A stretch of DNA of 64,000 nucleotides, from positions 2,429,001 through 2,493,000 of the forward strand of contig CANUEZ040000105.1 of the NCBI GenBank assembly GCA_948099385.1, read 5' to 3'. A program made the position numbers and the translations under genes. Below the pieces are notes generated by a model. The model was not told the DNA's origin and did not search any database. It was given only the letters and a program-made list of their open reading frames with translations. Below are positions 20,145 to 33,595 of the stretch, in pieces. Source of the DNA: Fasciola hepatica (Eukaryota; Platyhelminthes; Trematoda; Plagiorchiida; Fasciolidae). Numbering within the stretch: the stretch's first letter is position 1; each line of letters starts with the position of its first letter.

Positions 20145-20215
20145 TGTCGCACCGGGAGTCGAACCCTGGTCGCCTGGGTCACAGCCAGCACTCCTAACCA
20201 ATAGACCACGCCCGA
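20145..20215 (-). pseudogene. antisense tRNA-like gene (Glu-like body, GTG anticodon), unit 1
   Basis: The minus strand reads TGGTCTATTGGTTAGGA (D-arm with A-box), CTGG-CTGTGAC-CCAG (anticodon arm, GTG at positions 34-36) and GGGTTCGACTCCCGG (T-arm with perfect B-box). The D-arm, anticodon stem and T-arm resemble tRNA-Glu far more than tRNA-His. The acceptor stem, TCGGGCG against TGCGACA, pairs at only four of seven positions, so a working tRNA is unlikely. The promoter looks usable. The first TTTT downstream on this strand (19900-19897) would give an RNA of about 319 bases, like a SINE transcript. This copy alone has GACTCC in the B-box; all others have GATTCC. Confidence 0.7.
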
Positions 20216-21071
20216 ATAGTCCAATCATAATCACTCACCATACAACAACCATAGACATGCGATGCCCGAATAAATAGGAAGAACAACACGAGCAAGACAT
20301 TTCTCATTAATAGGTTGTTTATTTCCACGACCTCGTTCGGACATCGACAAAATTAACCATATATATTACAAACATGCTTCTTTGCACGAAGCCTGTTTTT
20401 TTCACTCGAAGACAATCATTATCAGACGGAAGAGCAGTCGTGTGGTTTGCATTTCGTCCTTTACCTCAATGTGTTTGCAGTGTTGAAAATAGCGGCCTTC
20501 GTTGATCCAAAATTGTCCATAATTCCGTTTTCAGCACTCAACTATTTACCAAGTAGTATATACACACCACAACACTACTGCTAATACTACCACTACCACT
20601 ACCACCACCACCACTAATACTACTACTACTACTAATACAAATACTACTACTGGTACTACTACTACTACTACAATTATTAGTACCACTATTACTACTACTA
20701 ATACTAATACTACCACCATTAATATTACTAACACTACTACTAAGAATACTACTACTACTACTTCTATTACTACTAATACCACTAATAATACTACTACGAC
20801 ACTACTACTACTGCTACTACTACTACTACTACTACTACTACTATTAGCACAGGTGACCTCTTATGCTGCGTTCCCACTTGATATGCTGTCACGCGTTCTA
20901 TTCCCCCTCATACTACTGAATCGGTCGATCGAGTCACATGATATCGACATGCATTCCGTTCCGTTCGGTTCCGTTCGATACTGTTCATACAAGTTGTTCT
21001 CCGTTGTATCCCGATTCCTGTTCAAGATGGATCAAGTGGTATGTATGGTGCTTAGGTAGTAAACGTTGGGT

Positions 21072-21143
21072 GCGAAGCTGGTGTAATGGTTATCATGGTT
21101 GCCTTCCAAGCAATCGATCCGGGTTCGATTCCCGGGCTTCGCA
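21072..21143 (+). tRNA. tRNA-Gly (TCC), unit 2
   Basis: Gene body is consensus. The downstream stop reads ACTTTG, only three T, so termination may be leaky. Confidence 0.93.
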
Positions 21144-21617
21144 CACTTTGCCCAAAAACAACACTTAAACTGAGCGAGCATGACCGGCACAACATACACA
21201 ACAAGTAGCAAATGCGCGCATGGCAAAATCAAATCTAATAAATCCAAACGACCAAGATGGCTCGAACATGTGTTATGCACGTCGATCGACCGTCTCCCTT
21301 TTCGTACGTTGTACTCGAAGACAGTTAGAGGTTGGAGGGTAGGTCGAAGTGGTCAGTAAATGACATGACAAAATGGTATGAGAATCTTGACCAATGGACT
21401 CGGCCAAGTAGGACGTGTGAGACTTCCGAGTTCGGGTGCAGAGAGACTCGCCTACCAGGTGATTGGATGTAGTAATTGTGAAGCCAGATACATTCATTTC
21501 ATTCATTTATTCATCCAATCATTTAGATAGTGAACTGACTGTGTGACATTTGCCTGGCTGTCTTTCATGATCATAGTTGCACATTTGGTGTGGTCGAACG
21601 CGCTAAGATGATGACAC

Positions 21618-21688
21618 TGCCGCACCGGGAATCGAACCCTGGTCGCCTGGGTCACAGCCAGCACTCCTAACCAATAGACCACGCCCGA
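21618..21688 (-). pseudogene. antisense tRNA-like gene, unit 2
   Basis: Acceptor 3' side is TGCGGCA instead of TGCGACA; otherwise the common form. Confidence 0.65.
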
Positions 21689-22544
21689 ATAGTCCAATCA
21701 TAATCACTCACCATACAACAACCATAGACATGCGATGCCCGAATAAATAGGAAGAACAACACGAGCAAGACATTTCTCATTAATAGGTTGTTTATTTCCA
21801 CGACCTCGTTCGGACATCGACAAAATTAACCATATATATTACAAACATGCTTCTTTGCACGAAGCCTGTTTTTTTCACTCGAAGACAATCATTATCAGAC
21901 GGAAGAGCAGTCGTGTGGTTTGCATTTCGTCCTTTACCTCAATGTGTTTGCAGTGTTGAAAATAGCGGCCTTCGTTGATCCAAAATTGTCCATAATTCCG
22001 TTTTCAGCACTCAACTATTTACCAAGTAGTATATACACACCACAACACTACTGCTAATACTACCACTACCACTACCACCACCACCACTAATACTACTACT
22101 ACTACTAATACAAATACTACTACTGGTACTACTACTACTACTACAATTATTAGTACCACTATTACTACTACTAATACTAATACTACCACCATTAATATTA
22201 CTAACACTACTACTAAGAATACTACTACTACTACTTCTATTACTACTAATACCACTAATAATACTACTACGACACTACTACTACTGCTACTACTACTACT
22301 ACTACTACTACTACTATTAGCACAGGTGACCTCTTATGCTGCGTTCCCACTTGATATGCTGTCACGCGTTCTATTCCCCCTCATACTACTGAATCGGTCG
22401 ATCGAGTCACATGATATCGACATGCATTCCGTTCCGTTCGGTTCCGTTCGATACTGTTCATACAAGTTGTTCTCCGTTGTATCCCGATTCCTGTTCAAGA
22501 TGGATCAAGTGGTATGTATGGTGCTTAGGTAGTAAACGTTGGGT

Positions 22545-22616
22545 GCGAAGCTGGTGTAATGGTTATCATGGTTGCCTTCCAAGCAATCGACCCGGGTTCG
22601 ATCCCCGGGCTTCGCA
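22545..22616 (+). tRNA. tRNA-Gly (TCC), unit 3, T-arm variant
   Basis: Two T-to-C changes: in the variable loop (GACCC) and in the last base of the T loop (TTCGATC). Stems still pair; the B-box reads GGTTCGATCCC. Confidence 0.9.
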
Positions 22617-23090
22617 CATTTTGCCCAAAAACAACACTTAAACTGAGCGAGCATGACCGGCACAACATACACAACAAGTAGCAAATGCGCGCATGGCAAA
22701 ATCAAATCTAATAAATCCAAACGACCAAGATGGCTCGAACATGTGTTATGCACGTCGATCGACCGTCGCCCTTTTCGTACGTTGTACTCGAAGACAGTTA
22801 GAGGTTGGAGGGTAGGTCGAAGTGGTCAGTAAATGACATGACAAAATGGTATGAGAATCTTGACCAATGGACTCGGCCAAGTAGGACGTGTGAGACTTCC
22901 GAGTTCGGGTGCAGAGAGACTCGCCTACCAGGTGATTGGATGTAGTAATTGTGAAGCCAGATACATTCATTTCATTCATTTATTCATCCAATCATTTAGA
23001 TAGTGAACTGACTGTGTGACATTTGCCTGGCTGTCTTTCATGATCATAGTTGCACATTTGGTGTGGTCGAACGCGCTAAGATGATGACAC

Positions 23091-23161
23091 TGTCGCACCG
23101 GGAATCGAACCCTGGTCGCCTGGGTCACAGCCAGCACTCCTAACCAATAGACCACGCCCGA
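23091..23161 (-). pseudogene. antisense tRNA-like gene, unit 3
   Basis: Common form (acceptor 3' side TGCGACA, B-box GGTTCGATTCC). Confidence 0.65.
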
Positions 23162-23766
23162 ATAATCCAATCATAATCACTCACCATACAACAACCATAG
23201 ACATGCGATGCCCGAATAAATAGGAAGAACAACACGAGCAAGACATTTCTCATTAATAGGTTGTTTATTTCCACGACCTCGTTCGGACATCGACAAAATT
23301 AACCATATATATTACAAACATGCTTCTTTGCACGAAGCCTGTTTTGTTCACTCGAAGACAATCATTATCAGACGGAAGAGCAGTCGTGTGGTTTGCATTT
23401 CGTCCTTTGCCTCAATGTGTTTGCAGTGTTGAAAATAGCGGCCTTCGTTGATCCAAAATTGTCCATAATTCCGTTTTCAGCACTCAACTATTTACCAAGT
23501 AGTATATACACACCACAACACTACTGCTAATACTACCACTACCACTACCACCACCACCACTAATACTACTACTACTACTACTACTACAAATACTACTATT
23601 ACTACTACAAATACTACTACTAGTACTACTACTACTACAATTATTAGTACCACTATTACTACTACTAATACTAATACTACCACCATTAATATTACTAACA
23701 CTACTACTAAGAATACTACTACTACTACTTCTATTACTACTAATACCACTAATAATACTACTACGA

Positions 23767-23819
<53 letters not shown>

Positions 23820-24047
23820 TTAGCACAGGTGAACTCTTATGCTGCGTTCCCACTTGATATGCTGTCACGCGTTCTATTCCCCCTCATACTACTGAATCGG
23901 TCGATCGAGTCACATGATATCGACATGCATTCCGTTCCGTTCGGTTCCGTTCGATACTGTTCATACAAGTTGTTCTCCGTTGTATCCCGATTCCTGTTCA
24001 AGATGGATCAAGTGGTATGTATGGTGCTTAGGTAGTAAACGTTGGGT

Positions 24048-24119
24048 GCGAAGCTGGTGTAATGGTTATCATGGTTGCCTTCCAAGCAATCGATCCGTGT
24101 TCGATTCCCGGGCTTCGCA
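24048..24119 (+). tRNA. tRNA-Gly (TCC), unit 4, T-stem mutant
   Basis: T stem reads CCGTG: G-to-T at position 52 breaks a pair and alters the first B-box base. Promoter strength and folding are probably reduced. Confidence 0.85.
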
Positions 24120-24593
24120 CATTTTGCCCAAAAACAACACTTAAACTGAGCGAGCATGACCGGCACAACATACACAACAAGTAGCAAATGCGCGCATGGC
24201 AAAATCAAATCTAATAAATCCAAACGACCAAGATGGCTCGAACATGTGTTATGCACGTCGATCGACCGTCGCCCTTTTCGTACGTTGTACTCGAAGACAG
24301 TTAGAGGTTGGAGGGTAGGTCGAAGTGGTCAGTAAATGACATGACAAAATGGTATGAGAATCTTGACCAATGGACTCGGCCAAGTAGGACGTGTGAGACT
24401 TCCGAGTTCGGGTGCAGAGAGACTCGCCTACCAGGTGATTGGATGTAGTAATTGTGAAGCCAGATACATTCATTTCATTCATTTATTCATCCAATCATTT
24501 AGATAGTGAACTGACTGTGTGACATTTGCCTGGCTGTCTTTCATGATCATAGTTGCACATTTGGTGTGGTCGAACGCGCTAAGATGATGACAC

Positions 24594-24664
24594 TGTCGCA
24601 CCGGGAATCGAACCCTGGTCGCCTGGGTCACAGCCAGCACTCCTAACCAATAGACCACGCCCGA
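24594..24664 (-). pseudogene. antisense tRNA-like gene, unit 4
   Basis: Common form. Confidence 0.65.
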
Positions 24665-25266
24665 ATAATCCAATCATAATCACTCACCATACAACAACCA
24701 TAGACATGCGATGCCCGAATAAATAGGAAGAACAACACGAGCAAGACATTTCTCATTAATAGGTTGTTTATTTCCACGACCTCGTTCGGACATCGACAAA
24801 ATTAACCATATATATTACAAACATGCTTCTTTGCACGAAGCCTGTTTTGTTCACTCGAAGACAATCATTATCAGACGGAAGAGCAGTCGTGTGGTTTGCA
24901 TTTCGTCCTTTGCCTCAATGTGTTTGCAGTGTTGAAAATAGCGGCCTTCGTTGATCCAAAATTGTCCATAATTCCGTTTTCAGCACTCAACTATTTACCA
25001 AGTAGTATATACACACCACAACACTACTGCTAATACTACCACTACCACTACCACCACCACCACTAATACTACTACTACTACTACTACAAATAATACTATT
25101 ACTACTACAAATACTACTACTGGTACTACTACTACTACAATTATTAGTACCACTATTACTACTACTAATACTAATACTACCACCATTAATATTACTAACA
25201 CTACTACTAAGAATACTACTACTACTACTTCTATTACTACTAATACCACTAATAATACTACTACGA

Positions 25267-25319
<53 letters not shown>

Positions 25320-25547
25320 TTAGCACAGGTGAACTCTTATGCTGCGTTCCCACTTGATATGCTGTCACGCGTTCTATTCCCCCTCATACTACTGAATCGG
25401 TCGATCGAGTCACATGATATCGACATGCATTCCGTTCCGTTCGGTTCCGTTCGATACTGTTCATACAAGTTGTTCTCCGTTGTATCCCGATTCCTGTTCA
25501 AGATGGATCAAGTGGTATGTATGGTGCTTAGGTAGTAAACGTTGGGT

Positions 25548-25619
25548 GCGAAGCTGGTGTAATGGTTATCATGGTTGCCTTCCAAGCAATCGATCCGGGT
25601 TCGATTCCCGGGCTTCGCA
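25548..25619 (+). tRNA. tRNA-Gly (TCC), unit 5
   Basis: Consensus gene with TTTT stop. Confidence 0.94.
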
Positions 25620-26093
25620 CATTTTGCCCAAAAACAACACTTAAACTGAGCGAGCATGACCGGCACAACATACACAACAAGTAGCAAATGCGCGCATGGC
25701 AAAATCAAATCTAATAAATCCAAACGACCAAGATGGCTCGAACATGTGTTATGCACGTCGATCGACCGTCTCCCTTTTCGTACGTTGTACTCGAAGACAG
25801 TTAGAGGTTGGAGGGTAGGTCGAAGTGGTCAGTAAATGACATGACAAAATGGTATGAGAATCTTGACCAATGGACTCGGCCAAGTAGGACGTGTGAGACT
25901 TCCGAGTTCGGGTGCAGAGAGACTCGCCTACCAGGTGATTGGATGTAGTAATTGTGAAGCCAGATACATTCATTTCATTCATTTATTCATCCAATCATTT
26001 AGATAGTGAACTGACTGTGTGACATTTGCCTGGCTGTCTTTCATGATCATAGTTGCACATTTGGTGTGGTCGAACGCGCTAAGATGATGACAC

Positions 26094-26164
26094 TGTCGCA
26101 CCGGGAATCGAACCCTGGTCGCCTGGGTCACAGCCAGCACTCCTAACCAATAGACCACGCCCGA
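26094..26164 (-). pseudogene. antisense tRNA-like gene, unit 5
   Basis: Common form. The unit junction beyond its 5' end reads CCAGTCATAATC. Confidence 0.65.
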
Positions 26165-26769
26165 ATAGTCCAGTCATAATCACTCACCATACAACAACCA
26201 TAGACATGCGATGCCCGAATAAATAGGAAGAACAACACGAGCAAGACATTTCTCATTAATAGGTTGTTTATTTCCACGACCTCGTTCGGACATCGACAAA
26301 ATTAACCATATATATTACAAACATGCTTCTTTGCACGAAGCCTGTTTTGTTCACTCGAAGACAATCATTATCAGACGGAAGAGCAGTCGTGTGGTTTGCA
26401 TTTCGTCCTTTGCCTCAATGTGTTTGCAGTGTTGAAAATAGCGGCCTTCGTTGATCCAAAATTGTCCATAATTCCGTTTTCAGCACTCAACTATTTACCA
26501 AGTAGTATATACACACCACAACACTACTGCTAATACTACCACTACCACTACCACCACCACCACTAATACTACTACTACTACTACTACTACAAATACTACT
26601 ATTACTACTACAAATACTACTACTAGTACTACTACTACTACAATTATTAGTACCACTATTACTACTACTAATACTAATACTACCACCATTAATATTACTA
26701 ACACTACTACTAAGAATACTACTACTACTACTTCTATTACTACTAATACCACTAATAATACTACTACGA

Positions 26770-26801
<32 letters not shown>

Positions 26802-27029
26802 TTAGCACAGGTGAACTCTTATGCTGCGTTCCCACTTGATATGCTGTCACGCGTTCTATTCCCCCTCATACTACTGAATCGGTCGATCGAGTCACATGAT
26901 ATCGACATGCATTCCGTTCCGTTCGGTTCCGTTCGATACTGTTCATACAAGTTGTTCTCCGTTGTATCCCGATTCCTGTTCAAGATGGATCAAGTGGTAT
27001 GTATGGTGCTTAGGTAGTAAACGTTGGGT

Positions 27030-27101
27030 GCGAAGCTGGTGTAATGGTTATCATGGTTGCCTTCCAAGCAATCGATCCGGGTTCGATTCCCGGGCTTCGC
27101 A
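27030..27101 (+). tRNA. tRNA-Gly (TCC), unit 6
   Basis: Consensus gene with TTTT stop. Confidence 0.94.
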
Positions 27102-27575
27102 CATTTTGCCCAAAAACAACACTTAAACTGAGCGAGCATGACCGGCACAACATACACAACAAGTAGCAAATACGCGCATGGCAAAATCAAATCTAATAAA
27201 TCCAAACGACCAAGATGGCTCGAACATGTGTTATGCACGTCGATCGACCGTCTCCCTTTTCGTACGTTGTACTCGAAGACAGTTAGAGGTTGGAGGGTAG
27301 GTCGAAGTGGTCAGTAAATGACATGACAAAATGGTATGAGAATCTTGACCAATGGACTCGGCCAAGTAGGACGTGTGAGACTTCCGAGTTCGGGTGCAGA
27401 GAGACTCGCCTACCAGGTGATTGGATGTAGTAATTGTGAAGCCAGATACATTCATTTCATTCATTTATTCATCCAATCATTTAGATAGTGAACTGACTGT
27501 GTGACATTTGCCTGGCTGTCTTTCATGATCATAGTTGCACATTTGGTGTGGTCGAACGCGCTAAGATGATGACAC

Positions 27576-27646
27576 TGTCGCACCGGGAATCGAACCCTGG
27601 TCGCCTGGGTCACAGCCAGCACTCCTAACCAATAGACCACGCCCGA
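27576..27646 (-). pseudogene. antisense tRNA-like gene, unit 6
   Basis: Common form; junction variant CCAGTCATAATC as in unit 5. Confidence 0.65.
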
Positions 27647-28254
27647 ATAGTCCAGTCATAATCACTCACCATACAACAACCATAGACATGCGATGCCCGA
27701 ATAAATAGGAAGAACAACACGAGCAAGACATTTCATATTAATAGGTTGTTTATTTCCACGACCTCGTTCGGACATCGACAAAATTAACCATATATATTAC
27801 AAACATGCTTCTTTGCACGAAGCCTGTTTTGTTCACTCGAAGACAATCATTATCAGACGGAAGAGCAGTCGTGTGGTTTGCATTTCGTCCTTTGCCTCAA
27901 TGTGTTTGCAGTGTTGAAAATAGCGGCCTTCGTTGATCCAAAATTGTCCATAATTCCGTTTTCAGCACTCAACTATTTACCAAGTAGTATATACACACCA
28001 CAACACTACTGCTAATACTACCACTACCACTACCACCACCACCACTAATACTACTACTACTACTACTACTACAAATACTACTATTACTACTACAAATACT
28101 ACTACTGGTACTACTACTACTACTACAATTATTAGTACCACTATTACTACTACTAATACTAATACTACCACCATTAATATTACTAACACTACTACTAAGA
28201 ATACTACTACTACTACTTCTATTACTACTAATACCACTAATAATACTACTACGA

Positions 28255-28286
<32 letters not shown>

Positions 28287-28514
28287 TTAGCACAGGTGAA
28301 CTCTTATGCTGCGTTCCCACTTGATATGCTGTCACGCGTTCTATTCCCCCTCATACTACTGAATCGGTCGATCGAGTCACATGATATCGACATGCATTCC
28401 GTTCCGTTCGGTTCCGTTCGATACTGTTCATACAAGTTGTTCTCCGTTGTATCCCGATTCCTGTTCAAGATGGATCAAGTGGTATGTATGGTGCTTAGGT
28501 AGTAAACGTTGGGT

Positions 28515-28586
28515 GCGAAGCTGGTGTAATGGTTATCGTGGTTGCCTTCCAAGCAATCGATCCGGGTTCGATTCCCGGGCTTCGCA
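28515..28586 (+). tRNA. tRNA-Gly (TCC), unit 7, D-arm variant
   Basis: A-to-G change at the 3' side of the D-arm (TTATCGTGG for TTATCATGG) replaces a U-A by a U-G pair; probably tolerated. Confidence 0.92.
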
Positions 28587-29060
28587 CATTTTGCCCAAAA
28601 ACAACACTTAAACTGAGCGAGCATGACCGGCACAACATACACAACAAGTAGCAAATACGCGCATGGCAAAATCAAATCTAATAAATCCAAACGACCAAGA
28701 TGGCTCGAACATGTGTTATGCACGTCGATCGACCGTCTCCCTTTTCGTACGTTGTACTCGAAGACAGTTAGAGGTTGGAGGGTAGGTCGAAGTGGTCAGT
28801 AAATGACATGACAAAATGGTATGAGAATCTTGACCAATGGACTCGGCCAAGTAGGACGTGTGAGACTTCCGAGTTCGGGTGCAGAGAGACTCGCCTACCA
28901 GGTGATTGGATGTAGTAATTGTGAAGCCAGATACATTCATTTCATTCATTTATTCATCCAATCATTTAGATAGTGAACTGACTGTGTGACATTTGCCTGG
29001 CTGTCTTTCATGATCATAGTTGCACATTTGGTGTGGTCGAACGCGCTAAGATGATGACAC

Positions 29061-29131
29061 TGTCGCACCGGGAATCGAACCCTGGTCGCCTGGGTCACAG
29101 CCAGCACTCCTAACCAATAGACCACGCCCGA
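29061..29131 (-). pseudogene. antisense tRNA-like gene, unit 7
   Basis: Common form. Confidence 0.65.
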
Positions 29132-29733
29132 ATAGTCCAATCATAATCACTCACCATACAACAACCATAGACATGCGATGCCCGAATAAATAGGAAGAAC
29201 AACACGAGCAAGACATTTCTCATTAATAGGTTGTTTATTTCCACGACCTCGTTCGGACATCGACAAAATTAACCATATATATTACAAACATGCTTCTTTG
29301 CACGAAGCCTGTTTTGTTCACTCGAAGACAATCATTATCAGACGGAAGAGCAGTCGTGTGGTTTGCATTTCGTCCTTTACCTCAATGTGTTTGGAGTGTT
29401 GAAAATAGCGGCCTTCGTTGATCCAAAATTGTCCATAATTCCGTTTTCAGCACTCAACTATTTACCAAGTAGTATATACACACCACAACACTACTGCTAA
29501 TACTACCACTACCACTACCACCACCACCACTAATACTACTACTACTACTACTACAAATACTACTATTACTACTACAAATACTACTACTAGTACTACTACT
29601 ACTACAATTATTAGTACCACTATTACTACTACTAATACTAATACTACCACCATTAATATTACTAACACTACTACTAAGAATACTACTACTACTACTTCTA
29701 TTACTACTAATACCACTAATAATACTACTACGA

Positions 29734-29774
<41 letters not shown>

Positions 29775-30002
29775 TTAGCACAGGTGACCTCTTATGCTGC
29801 GTTCCCACTTGATATGCTGTCACGCGTTCTATTCCCCCTCATACTACTGAATCGGTCGATCGAGTCACATGATATCGACATGCATTCCGTTCCGTTCGGT
29901 TCCGTTCGATACTGTTCATACAAGTTGTTCTCCGTTGTATCCCGATTCCTGTTCAAGATGGATCAAGTGGTATGTATGGTGCTTAGGTAGTAAACGTTGG
30001 GT

Positions 30003-30074
30003 GCGAAGCTGGTGTAATGGTTATCATGGTTGCCTTCCAAGCAATCGATCCGGGTTCGATTCCCGGGCTTCGCA
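30003..30074 (+). tRNA. tRNA-Gly (TCC), unit 8
   Basis: Consensus gene with TTTT stop. Flank reads AACTAAGTGAGC where most units read AACTGAGCGAGC. Confidence 0.94.
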
Positions 30075-30548
30075 CATTTTGCCCAAAAACAACACTTAAA
30101 CTAAGTGAGCATGACCGGCACAACATACACAACAAGTAGCAAATACGCGCATGGCAAAATCAAATCTAATAAATCCAAACGACCAAGATGGCTCGAACAT
30201 GTGTTATGCACGTCGATCGACCGTCTCCCTTTTCGTACGTTGTACTCGAAGACAGTTAGAGGTTGGAGGGTAGGTCGAAGTGGTCAGTAAATGACATGAC
30301 AAAATGGTATGAGAATCTTGACCAATGGACTCGGCCAAGTAGGACGTGTGAGACTTCCGAGTTCGGGTGCAGAGAGACTCGCCTACCAGGTGATTGGATG
30401 TAGTAATTGTGAAGCCAGATACATTGATTTCATTCATTTATTCATCCAATCATTTAGATAGTGAACTGACTGTGTGACATTTGCCTGGCTGTCTTTCATG
30501 ATCATAGTTGCACATTTGGTGTGGTCGAACGCGCTAAGATGATGACAC

Positions 30549-30619
30549 TGTCGCACCGGGAATCGAACCCTGGTCGCCTGGGTCACAGCCAGCACTCCTA
30601 ACCAATAGACCACGCCCGA
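30549..30619 (-). pseudogene. antisense tRNA-like gene, unit 8
   Basis: Common form. Confidence 0.65.
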
Positions 30620-31221
30620 ATAGTCCAATCATAATCACTCACCATACAACAACCATAGACATGCGATGCCCGAATAAATAGGAAGAACAACACGAGCAAG
30701 ACATTTCATATTAATAGGTTGTTTATTTCCACGACCTCGTTCGGACATCGACAAAATTAACCATATATATTACAAACATGCTTCTTTGCACGAAGCCTGT
30801 TTTGTTCACTCGAAGACAATCATTATCAGACGGAAGAGCAGTCGTGTGGTTTGCATTTCGTCCTTTACCTCAATGTGTTTGCAGTGTTGAAAATAGCGGC
30901 CTTCGTTGATCCAAAATTGTCCATAATTCCGTTTTCAGCACTCAACTATTTACCAAGTAGTATATACACACCACAACACTACTGCTAATACTACCACTAC
31001 CACTACCACCACCACCACTAATACTACTACTACTACTACTACAAATACTACTATTACTACTACAAATACTACTACTAGTACTACTACTACTACAATTATT
31101 AGTACCACTATTACTACTACTAATACTAATACTACCACCATTAATATTACTAACACTACTACTAAGAATACTACTACTACTACTTCTATTACTACTAATA
31201 CCACTAATAATACTACTACGA

Positions 31222-31262
<41 letters not shown>

Positions 31263-31490
31263 TTAGCACAGGTGACCTCTTATGCTGCGTTCCCACTTGA
31301 TATGCTGTCACGCGTTCTATTCCCCCTCATACTACTGAATCGGTCGATCGAGTCACATGATATCGACATGCATTCCGTTCCGTTCGGTTCCGTTCGATAC
31401 TGTTCATACAAGTTGTTCTCCGTTGTATCCCGATTCCTGTTCAAGATGGATCAAGTGGTATGTATGGTGCTTAGGTAGTAGACGTTGGGT

Positions 31491-31562
31491 GCGAAGCTGG
31501 TGTAATGGTTATCATGGTTGCCTTCCAAGCAATCGATCCGGGTTCGATTCCCGGGCTTCGCA
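31491..31562 (+). tRNA. tRNA-Gly (TCC), unit 9
   Basis: Consensus gene; 5' flank GTAGACG instead of GTAAACG. Confidence 0.94.
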
Positions 31563-32036
31563 CATTTTGCCCAAAAACAACACTTAAACTAAGTGAGCAT
31601 GACCGGCACAACATACACAACAAGTAGCAAATACGCGCATGGCAAAATCAAATCTAATAAATCCAAACGACCAAGATGGCTCGAACATGTGTTATGCACG
31701 TCGATCGACCGTCTCCCTTTTCGTACGTTGTACTCGAAGACAGTTAGAGGTTGGAGGGTAGGTCGAAGTGGTCAGTAAATGACATGCCAAAATGGTATGA
31801 GAATCTTGACCAATGGACTCGGCCAAGTAGGACGTGTGAGACTTCCGAGTTCGGGTGCAGAGAGACTCGCCTACCAGGTGATTGGATGTAGTAATTGTGA
31901 AGCCAGATACATTCATTTCATTCATTTATTCATCCAATCATTTAGATAGTGAACTGACTGTGTGACATTTGCCTGGCTGTCTTTCATGATCATAGTTGCA
32001 CATTTGGTGTGGTCGAACGCGCTAAGATGATGACAC

Positions 32037-32107
32037 TGTCGCACCGGGAATCGAACCCTGGTCGCCTGGGTCACAGCCAGCACTCCTAACCAATAGACCA
32101 CGCCCGA
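32037..32107 (-). pseudogene. antisense tRNA-like gene, unit 9
   Basis: Common form. The downstream stop region reads TTTTGGCATG rather than TTTTGTCATG. Confidence 0.65.
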
Positions 32108-32978
32108 ATAGTCCAGTCATAATCACTCACCATACAACAACCATAGACATGCGATGCCCGAATAAATAGGAAGAACAACACGAGCAAGACATTTCTCATT
32201 AATAGGTTGTTTATTTCCACGACCTCGTTCGGACATCGACAAAATTAACCATATATATTACAAACATGCTTCTTTGCACGAAGCCTGTTTTGTTCACTCG
32301 AAGACAATCATTATCAGACGGAAGAGCAGTCGTGTGGTTTGCATTTCGTCCTTTACCTCAATGTGTTTGGAGTGTTGAAAATAGCGGCCTTCGTTGATCC
32401 AAAATTGTCCATAATTCCGTTTTCAGCACTCAACTATTTACCAAGTAATATATACACACCACAACACTACTGCTAATACTACCACTACCACTACCACCAC
32501 CACCACTAATACTACTACTACTACTACTACAAATACTACTATTACTACTACAAATACTACTACTAGTACTACTACTACTACAATTATTAGTACCACTATT
32601 ACTACTACTAATACTAATACTACCACCATTAATATTACTAACACTACTACTAAGAATACTACTACTACTACTTCTATTACTACTAATACCACTAATAATA
32701 CTACTACGACACTACTACTACTACTACTACAACTACTACTACTACTACTATTAGCACAGGTGACCTCTTATGCTGCGTTCCCACTTGATATGCTGTCACG
32801 CGTTCTATTCCCCCTCATACTACTGAATCGGTCGATCGAGTCACATGATATCGACATGCATTCCGTTCCGTTCGGTTCCGTTCGATACTGTTCATACAAG
32901 TTGTTCTCCGTTGTATCCCGATTCCTGTTCAAGATGGATCAAGTGGTATGTATGGTGCTTAGGTAGTAAACGTTGGGT

Positions 32979-33050
32979 GCGAAGCTGGTGTAATGGTTAT
33001 CATGGTTGCCTTCCAAGCAATCGATCCGGGTTCGATTCCCGGGCTTCGCA
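32979..33050 (+). tRNA. tRNA-Gly (TCC), unit 10
   Basis: Consensus gene with TTTT stop. Confidence 0.94.
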
Positions 33051-33524
33051 CATTTTGCCCAAAAACAACACTTAAACTGAGCGAGCATGACCGGCACAAC
33101 ATACACAACAAGTAGCAAATGCGCGCATGGCAAAATCAAATCTAATAAATCCAAACGACCAAGATGGCTCGAACATGTGTTATGCACGTCGATCGACCGT
33201 CTCCCTTTTCGTACGTTGTACTCGAAGACAGTTAGAGGTTGGAGGGTAGGTCGAAGTGGTCAGTAAATGACATGACAAAATGGTATGAGAATCTTGACCA
33301 ATGGACTCGGCCAAGTAGGACGTGTGAGACTTCCGAGTTCGGGTGCAGAGAGACTCGCCTACCAGGTGATTGGATGTAGTAATTGTGAAGCCAGATACAT
33401 TCATTTCATTCATTTATTCATCCAATCATTTAGATAGTGAACTGACTGTGTGACATTTGCCTGGCTGTCTTTCATGATCATAGTTGCACATTTGGTGTGG
33501 TCGAACGCGCTAAGATGATGACAC

Positions 33525-33595
33525 TGTCGCACCGGGAATCGAACCCTGGTCGCCTGGGTCACAGCCAGCACTCCTAACCAATAGACCACGCCCGA
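33525..33595 (-). pseudogene. antisense tRNA-like gene, unit 10
   Basis: Common form. Confidence 0.65.

Noticed and set aside
20145..20215. A genuine tRNA-His gene on the minus strand
   Set aside because: The anticodon position reads GTG, but the body matches tRNA-Glu, the acceptor stem pairs at only four of seven positions, and the anticodon stem has a G-G mismatch.
19380..20224. Short frames (61-82 codons) repeated in each unit, such as one starting after CACAGGTGACC and ones overlapping both tRNA regions
   Set aside because: Their conservation only mirrors the identity of the units. Several overlap each other and the tRNA genes on both strands, and substitutions that end or alter frames occur freely (for example the lost frame in units 28-30).
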